Shown here: piece by piece, positions 42,436 through 47,657 of the stretch
How positions within the stretch are numbered: the stretch's first letter is position 1
How the letters are laid out: every line of letters begins with the position of its first letter
Assembly: GCF_018139695.1 (NCBI RefSeq)
Contig: NZ_JAGSOG010000034.1
Location: 1-47,657 of the forward strand
Direction of reading: 5' to 3'
Source: Actinospica durhamensis
GTDB taxonomy: Bacteria; Actinomycetota; Actinomycetes; Streptomycetales; Catenulisporaceae
DNA: 47,657 nucleotides
Position numbers and translations under genes: made by a program
Notes under the pieces: model-generated
What the model saw: the letters and a program-made list of their open reading frames with translations, nothing else
Told to the model about the DNA's origin: nothing
The model's database searches: none

Positions 42436-44181
42436 CTACTCCGGCCGCCGGGGCATCCGCGGGTGGATCGGGGTCTCGGCTCGCGGCCCGAACACGGCGG
42501 CGGCCAGGGCGGTCAGGTCAGGATCCTCCGCCGGCGGCTTGGGCGCGACGGCCTGACGCAGCGTCGGCGGCAGCGGGGCGGGCAGCGGCGGCAGGCCCAC
42601 CGGGCCGAGCGGGCCGGTCGGCTGCGCGGGCGTACGGCCGCCCGAGGCCGTCGGCGATCCGCCGCCGCCCGGCAGCGGGTTCGGCGCCGGACCCGCCGCG
42701 TGGCCGGGGACCGCGCGGGTGGGCGGCAGGGCCCTGGCCACCGGCTCTATCGCGGGGGCGGGCGCGGCGGCGGCCAGCGGCGGCGCGTACAGCGGGCCGA
42801 GCGGGCCCGGCAGGTCGTCCGGCTCCCGGTCGGCCGACGTCCGCCTGTTCTCGGCCTGCGTCGCCGAACTCTCCGTCATCGCGCGGTCGGTGAACACCAG
42901 CGGCTTCTCGTGCTCGGTGATGATGTGCTTGACCACCTGCACGTCGCCGTTGACGTCCCAGACCGCGATGCCGGGCGAGAGCGTCGGGATGATCTCCACC
43001 GCCCAGCGCGGCAGGCCGAGCACCTTGCCGGTGGCCCTGGCCTCGTCCGACTTCTGCATGTAGATCGTGCGGGTGGAGGCCATCTTCAGGATCGCCGAGG
43101 CCTCCTTCGCCGCGGCGCCGTCGACCACGTCGGACAGGTGGTGGACCACCGCGACGAAGGACAGGCCAAGGCGCCGGCCGAACTTCAGCAGCCGCTGGAA
43201 CAGCTGCGCCACCGAGGGTTCGTTGATGATGTGCCAGGCCTCTTCCACCAGGAAGATCCGCTTGCGCCGGTCCGGGCGCAGCCAGGAGTGCTCGAGCCAG
43301 ACCCCGACGATGGCCATCAGGATCGGCATGGCGATCGAGTTGCGGTCGATGGTGGACAGGTCGAAGACGATCAGCGGCGAGTCCAGGTCGATGCCGTCGG
43401 TGGTGGGCCCGTCGAACATCCCGGCCAGGTCGCCGTCGACCAGCCGGTCGAGCACCAGGGCCACGTCGAGGCCCCACTCGCGCAGGTCTTCGAGCTCGAT
43501 GTTCATCTCCTGCGCGGCCGTGCCCACCGGCTCGCGCAGGGCGTCGACCACGTCGTGCAGGATCGGCTGCTCCAGGGTCCGCAGCGCGTCCGCCCGGACC
43601 GTGGCGTGCGCGGCCTTGAGCGCGTAGCCGGAGCGTTCGTCCAGCGGCCGGGCCAGCGCCACCTCCACGATGGTGCGCAGCAGGGCCAGCTGGCCGGTGC
43701 TGGTGATGGCCGGGTCCAACGGGTTCAGCCGCACGCCCTGGCCGCCGCGCGCGTGCGGGTCAAGGCGCACCGGGCGCACCCCGATGGCCTGGGCGATCAG
43801 GTTCCACTCGCCCACCCCGTCCTCGCCCTGCGCGTCGAGCACCACCACCTGGCGGTCCCGGAAGCGCAGCTGGCGCAGCACGTACGTCTTCTCCAGCGCC
43901 GACTTGCCGTTGCCGGACTCGCCCAGCACCAGCCAGTGCGGGGCGGGCAGCTGCTGGCCGTAGAGCTGGAAGGGGTCGTAGACGTAGCCCTTGCCGCTGT
44001 AGACCTCGCGGCCGATGATGACGCCCGAGTCGCCCAGGCCCGGGGCCGCGGTGGGCAGGTAGATCGCCTCGGCCTGGTTGGTGGAGGTGCGCACGGGGAT
44101 GCGCTGGGTCTCGCGCCGGCCGAACAGCGCCGCCGCGAAGCCGTCGGTGATCAGGTCGCCGATGCTGTCCCTGGTGGCCAC
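42436..44181 (-). CDS. VirB4-like ATPase of a T4SS-like locus
   Basis: The 581-residue ATPase has Walker A (GESGNGKS, residues 87-94), Walker B within IFLVEEAWHI (about 305-315), and the VirB4/TraC-like segments LLKFGRRLGLSFVAVVHHLSDV and STRTIYMQKSDE. The last 130 residues are a Pro/Ala/Gly-rich tail. It would power a membrane assembly, a DNA or protein transporter. GTG 44181 has AAGGAGG 5 bases upstream. Its gene is the last of a four-gene minus-strand set. Confidence 0.85.
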   Translation of the reverse strand: MATRDSIGDLITDGFAAALFGRRETQRIPVRTSTNQAEAIYLPTAAPGLGDSGVIIGREVYSGKGYVYDPFQLYGQQLPAPHWLVLGESGNGKSALEKTYVLRQLRFRDRQVVVLDAQGEDGVGEWNLIAQAIGVRPVRLDPHARGGQGVRLNPLDPAITSTGQLALLRTIVEVALARPLDERSGYALKAAHATVRADALRTLEQPILHDVVDALREPVGTAAQEMNIELEDLREWGLDVALVLDRLVDGDLAGMFDGPTTDGIDLDSPLIVFDLSTIDRNSIAMPILMAIVGVWLEHSWLRPDRRKRIFLVEEAWHIINEPSVAQLFQRLLKFGRRLGLSFVAVVHHLSDVVDGAAAKEASAILKMASTRTIYMQKSDEARATGKVLGLPRWAVEIIPTLSPGIAVWDVNGDVQVVKHIITEHEKPLVFTDRAMTESSATQAENRRTSADREPDDLPGPLGPLYAPPLAAAAPAPAIEPVARALPPTRAVPGHAAGPAPNPLPGGGGSPTASGGRTPAQPTGPLGPVGLPPLPAPLPPTLRQAVAPKPPAEDPDLTALAAAVFGPRAETPIHPRMPRRPE

Positions 44182-44194
44182 GTACTCCTCCTTC

Positions 44195-45718
44195 TCATCG
44201 CCTGACTCCGGTGGCGAACGGCAGAGTGTTGACGAACGCGCGGTGCTGCTCGCGGTCGCACCACTCCAACTTCAGGAAGCTCTTGCCGGCCGAGGCCCGG
44301 ATGGTGCGCTTGTCCCTGGCCAGGGCCTCGGGCGAGCGGGAGGAGACGGTCAGGTAGCCGACCAGGTTCACTCCGGCCGCGCCGCCCGCCAGGTCCTCGC
44401 CGCGCAGGTCCACCCGGCTGGAGTGGGCCCGCTCGCGCGGGTCGTCCACCCGGCCCAGCTTGGCCTGCCGGTGCGCCTCGGCGTCCACGTTCACCCGCTC
44501 GGTCAGCATCCGCTCGATGGCGACCTCGGTGGGCTCCAGGTCCATCGTCACCGCGACCGTGCGGATCACGTCCGGGGTGTGCACCAGCAGCGGCGCCAGG
44601 AAGTTGACCGCGACCGGGGTCAGCGGCCACTCCCTGATCCAGGCGGTGGCGTGGCACCAGGGCTCGGCCGTGGCCGACTCGCGGGTCTTGGCGCGCAGGA
44701 ACAGCGGGGCCGAGGCGTCGAACTCGGCCGGCCAGGCGTCGCGCTCGGCCATCCCGTCCACGTGGTCGATCGGGTGTTCCGGATCGAACATGGAGTGGAT
44801 CAGCGAGGAGAGCGCGGGCACGCCCAGCGGCCTGCGCACGCTTATGTCGGCGTCGGCCAGCCGGGCGCAGATGTCGGTCAGCTCGCGCACCATCACCACG
44901 CAGATGCCGTGGTCCAGGTCGTGGCCGCCGGACATGACCCGCGCCTCGGCCGCCAGCTCCCTGGTGTAGGACATGCACGCGGTCAGGTAGGTGCGGTGCT
45001 GCTCGCTGGAGGTGGAGACCATGGAGAGCAGCTGCGCGTAGGAGTCGCGGATCCACGGCAGCGCCTCCGGGTCGCCGCGCCGGGCCACGTCCTTGGCGTG
45101 CGCGTCCGGATCGGCCGGCAGGGTGCGCGCGAGCATCTGCACCCGGGTCACGAAGCCGTCGCCGTTGGCCACGTGCCGCAGCAGCGTGCCGTAGCGGTCG
45201 ACCAGCGCCTCCTGGTCCTCGGCGTCGCGCGAGCCCACGCCCGGGCCCTCGATCTCGATCGTGCAGGTGATGGTGCCGCGGTCCAGGTGCGTGAGCACGG
45301 CCAGCTCGTCCGGCCCGAACCGCGCGGTGAGCCAGCGCACCTGGCCGACGCCGGGCGGGGTGGGCACCGGGAGTTCGAGCCCGGACAGGGTGGTGCCGGC
45401 GGTGTCCGCGACCGAGCCGTAGGAGGCGTTGCGCCCGCGCAGCATCCTGCGATAGGAGCGTTCGATCTCGAACCAGCGGTAGTAGGTGCGCTTGCGGTAG
45501 GGCGCGAACACGGCCGCGCCGGCCAGCACCGGGCAGCCGAGGATGGTCAGTATCTTCAGCGGCAGCGTGGGCACGGCGAAGCCGCACACCATGGCCAGCA
45601 GCAGGCCGCCGCCGAGCACGATCAGCTCGCCGGTCTCCCGGTTGCGCCCAACGATCGCGTTCGGTTTGGCCTTGCCGATCAGGAAGGAGCGGCGACGCTC
45701 GTAGCCTTCGGTGCTCAC
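44195..45718 (-). CDS. SCO6880 family protein (PrgI-like membrane anchor)
   Basis: The 507-residue protein has two N-terminal membrane helices (LIVLGGGLLLAMVCGFAVPTL and ILTILGCPVLAGAAVFAPY) followed by RKRTYYRWFEIERSYRRML and a large cytosolic domain (RFGPDELAVLTHLDRG, QALLSM-type helices). This fits the SCO6880 family, often paired with a VirB6-like membrane protein and VirB4-like ATPase in actinobacteria. GTG 45718 has AAGGAG 8 bases upstream. It lies between the membrane protein and the ATPase in the operon. Confidence 0.83.
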   Translation of the reverse strand: MSTEGYERRRSFLIGKAKPNAIVGRNRETGELIVLGGGLLLAMVCGFAVPTLPLKILTILGCPVLAGAAVFAPYRKRTYYRWFEIERSYRRMLRGRNASYGSVADTAGTTLSGLELPVPTPPGVGQVRWLTARFGPDELAVLTHLDRGTITCTIEIEGPGVGSRDAEDQEALVDRYGTLLRHVANGDGFVTRVQMLARTLPADPDAHAKDVARRGDPEALPWIRDSYAQLLSMVSTSSEQHRTYLTACMSYTRELAAEARVMSGGHDLDHGICVVMVRELTDICARLADADISVRRPLGVPALSSLIHSMFDPEHPIDHVDGMAERDAWPAEFDASAPLFLRAKTRESATAEPWCHATAWIREWPLTPVAVNFLAPLLVHTPDVIRTVAVTMDLEPTEVAIERMLTERVNVDAEAHRQAKLGRVDDPRERAHSSRVDLRGEDLAGGAAGVNLVGYLTVSSRSPEALARDKRTIRASAGKSFLKLEWCDREQHRAFVNTLPFATGVRR

Positions 45719-45730
45719 TGCCGCGACTCC

Positions 45731-47059
45731 TTACGCTCCCCGGCCGCCCGGATCCGCGGCGTTGGTGCCGGGAGCCGTACGGGCCGAGTCGGCCGCACCG
45801 CGGCCGCTGTTGGCCGAGGGTGAGTTCGGTCCCTGCGGGGGCAGGGCTCCGGGGCCGCCGGCCCCGCCTGCTCCGCCCGGGCCGATCAGGCCCGCCGGGT
45901 TCTGCGGTTCCGGGCGCTGCAGGGCGACCCTGGCCGAGGCGCGCAGGCCCTGCGCGGCCATGCCCGCGCCGGCGCCGAGGGCGGCGAGCGCGGGGGCCGC
46001 GACCGGATTGCCGGAGCGGGCGCCGTGGGCGGCGATGCCCTGCTGCATCCGCGTGGCCGGACCGTCCAGCGCGCCCTGGGCCACCTGGGCCGGGGCGTCG
46101 CCGGAGCGGGCGCCGGAGAGCTTGAGCATGTCGTCGCCGAAGTTGGGCACGAAGCGGTAGATCAGCCCCGAGGCGAAGATCGAAAGGGCCATGATGGCCA
46201 GGCCGGACAGGACCGAGGCGAAGGGCGAGCCGGGGGCGGCGCCCGAGGAGATCGCCGTGGCGAGTCCGAGTACGATCACGATGACCGGTTTGACCAGGTC
46301 GACCGCGATCATCATGCCGGCCCAGCGGCGCACGTGCGGCCACAGGTCCTTGTCCACCAGGCCCGCGTAGACCGCGCCGGCCAGCGCCGCGCCGACGTAG
46401 AGCATCGCGGCCCGGATCAGCAGCTCCACCCACAGCAGGGCGGCGGCGATCATCGACATCAGCGACACGAACACCAGCAGGATCGGCCCGCCACCGATGG
46501 AGGAGGCCGAGCCGTTGGCGGGGCTGAGCGTGTTCGCGAACGAACTCAGGAAGCTGTTGGTGCCCGCGCTGGTGGTCGAGCCGATGGCGTCGGTGACCGA
46601 GTCGGTCAGCTTGACCATGCCGTAGAGCACCACCGGGGTGAACGCGGAAGCGCCGACGGCCAGCCAGAGGAAGCCGGTGGCCTCGGTGACGGCGGTGGTG
46701 ATCGCGTCGCCGCGCACCGCCCGCTTGATCACCGCGAGGATCCACAGCACCACGGTCAGGATCGTGGAGGCGGCGAAGACGATCGCGTACTGTTTCAGGA
46801 ACCCGGAGTTGGTGAAGTCCACTCCGCTGGTGCCGTTGACCGCGCCGGCCACCTGGTTGATCACCCAGGCCGCGGCCTCGGCGCAGGACTTGGCGATGGA
46901 CCCGAGCGGGTCGGTGAGCATCGAACCGGCGCTCGTCGAGCTCGACCCGCCGGAGCCGCTGCTTCCGCCGACCAGTTTGCCGGTGTTCTCGCAGGCCTGT
47001 TTCATGCTGCCGAACAGCGCCGCGCACGGGTCCGCACCCGCCACGAAGCTAACGCCCAT
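45731..47059 (-). CDS. VirB6/TrbL-like multispanning membrane protein
   Basis: The 442-residue protein has an extracytoplasmic N part with two Cys (DPCAALFGSMKQACENTG), about seven to eight helices from residue 80 to 310, and a long Gly/Pro/Ala-rich C-terminal tail. The layout resembles VirB6/TrbL channels of type IV secretion. ATG 47059 has GGGGAG 7 bases upstream; ATG 47074 has no such site. It overlaps the upstream gene end by 11 bases, which suggests coupling. Confidence 0.8.
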   Translation of the reverse strand: MGVSFVAGADPCAALFGSMKQACENTGKLVGGSSGSGGSSSTSAGSMLTDPLGSIAKSCAEAAAWVINQVAGAVNGTSGVDFTNSGFLKQYAIVFAASTILTVVLWILAVIKRAVRGDAITTAVTEATGFLWLAVGASAFTPVVLYGMVKLTDSVTDAIGSTTSAGTNSFLSSFANTLSPANGSASSIGGGPILLVFVSLMSMIAAALLWVELLIRAAMLYVGAALAGAVYAGLVDKDLWPHVRRWAGMMIAVDLVKPVIVIVLGLATAISSGAAPGSPFASVLSGLAIMALSIFASGLIYRFVPNFGDDMLKLSGARSGDAPAQVAQGALDGPATRMQQGIAAHGARSGNPVAAPALAALGAGAGMAAQGLRASARVALQRPEPQNPAGLIGPGGAGGAGGPGALPPQGPNSPSANSGRGAADSARTAPGTNAADPGGRGA

Positions 47060-47657
47060 ACCGCAGCTCCCCATATTTGTTGACAGCTGCTTGCAGCGTC
47101 GTGCCGGGAGCCGGGGTCTGCAAGCCCCCGAGCGGAGCGGGGCCGTCGGCAGACTGGAAGGAGAACCACTTCCAGTCGCCGTGGGTCCAGTTGAGCGTGA
47201 CGGTCACGGTGACCCAGTCCTCGGATACGGCGTGCTGCGAGTTGGCCCCGGCGAGCCCGGCCAGGGTGACGGCCCAGACCGAGACGGTGGCCGTGTCGCC
47301 GCTGGTGCTCACCAGGCTGACCCCGACCGGCGCGGCCCGCTCCACGAAGGTCTGCCCGCTCGGGGCGGCGCCCGAGCCGGACAGGCCGTAGGTGGTGTCG
47401 ATCTGGGCGTAGGCGGCGTCGAACTGCCCCTGCAGGGTGGAGGCTATGGCCGGATCGGCGATGGCGTTGACCAGCTTGTCGCGCTGCCAGGCGTAGACCA
47501 TGTCGGCCGAGTTGAAGGCGACCACGTAGTTCGCCGCGGCGGCCTCGGCCCCCGCGGTGGTGTGCGGGTAGCCGACCGGCACGCCGCCGGCCGTGGAGGT
47601 GGCCTGTCCGGCCGTGTACGGGGTCGTCACCGAGACCGAGGGCGAGGTGGCCGCGGG
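47049..47657 (-). CDS. Partial gene: NTF2/VirB8-like extracytoplasmic protein
   Basis: The frame is open to the window edge, so the N terminus is missing. The visible ~202 residues hold an NTF2-like alpha-beta pattern (AAANYVVAFNSADMVYAWQRDKLV, VERAAPVGVSLVSTSGDTATV, VTVTLNWTHGDWKWFSFQ), as in VirB8-like or conjugal-transfer TcpC-like subunits. GTG 47630 exists but is unlikely to be the true start. It begins the visible part of the T4SS-like set. Confidence 0.65.
   Translation of the reverse strand, partial: PAATSPSVSVTTPYTAGQATSTAGGVPVGYPHTTAGAEAAAANYVVAFNSADMVYAWQRDKLVNAIADPAIASTLQGQFDAAYAQIDTTYGLSGSGAAPSGQTFVERAAPVGVSLVSTSGDTATVSVWAVTLAGLAGANSQHAVSEDWVTVTVTLNWTHGDWKWFSFQSADGPAPLGGLQTPAPGTTLQAAVNKYGELRYGR

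Noticed and set aside
44151-47027. A 958-residue minus-strand frame across two T4SS-like genes
   Set aside because: It is in another frame of the same strand with Arg/Ala/Gly-rich shadow composition; the SCO6880 and VirB6-like frames carry the real domains.

Overview
The window is about 47.7 kb of very GC-rich DNA with GTG and ATG starts, strong third-position GC bias and long antisense open frames, as expected of a high-GC actinobacterium. The gene complement is chromosomal core: mycothiol genes (mshA, mshD), a SenX3/RegX3-type PhoR-PhoP pair with phoU, CarD, GlnR, an RsiG-type anti-sigma factor and a YbjN gene beside mshA. From memory (no search was possible), gene order recalls the SCO4127-SCO4234 part of Streptomyces coelicolor and the Rv0474-0476 and Rv0486-0491 blocks of Mycobacterium tuberculosis. 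A Streptomyces-related lineage fits; a Catenulisporales-like genus is only a guess. I see no rRNA, tRNA, insertion sequence, prophage or CRISPR array.

Layout. 1-0.9 kb: a ChrB-like gene behind a 9-bp tandem array. 0.9-6 kb: a minus-strand operon with an iron-type ABC importer (lipoprotein, fused permease, ATPase), a COG4280 membrane protein and a small membrane protein; a 14-bp palindrome lies just upstream. 6.3-10 kb: an FAD oxidoreductase, a fused IspD-IspF and CarD. 10-14.5 kb: a lipoprotein, then phoP-phoR divergent from phoU with a candidate PHO box between them. 14.6-19.5 kb: gpmA, YbjN, mshA, an SDR and a methyltransferase. 19.5-21.5 kb: a hairpin-rich intergenic region and a regulator-HbhA-DUF2516 block. 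21.5-24.4 kb: a large secreted beta-helix protein. 24.5-28.5 kb: asparaginase, RsiG, YgfZ, a Fur-family regulator, a nitrobindin-like protein and a 32-residue membrane peptide. 28.5-30.5 kb: a DsrE-like gene, then sseA and DUF1416 behind a cysteine-codon leader peptide. 30.5-33.2 kb: an LmeA/DUF2993-like protein, a Tyr/Glu-rich membrane protein and a MoaD-like carrier. 33.3-39.3 kb: glnR, mshD, ppk with a candidate PHO box, a CHAD protein and a MutT1-like Nudix/phosphatase. 39.3-42.4 kb: a second large secreted protein and a 53-residue Cys protein. 42.4 kb to the end: a type IV secretion-like set (VirB4-like ATPase, SCO6880-family protein, VirB6/TrbL-like protein and a partial protein cut by the window edge).

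Themes. Phosphate control and polyphosphate genes occur together, with matching candidate PhoP sites at phoR/phoU and ppk. Sulfur and redox genes recur (mshA, mshD, sseA, MoaD). The least explained parts are the chromosomal T4SS-like locus, the two secreted proteins that share six copies of an LDTR/SNLN domain, the leader-peptide region and the structured intergenic region at 19.56-19.70 kb.
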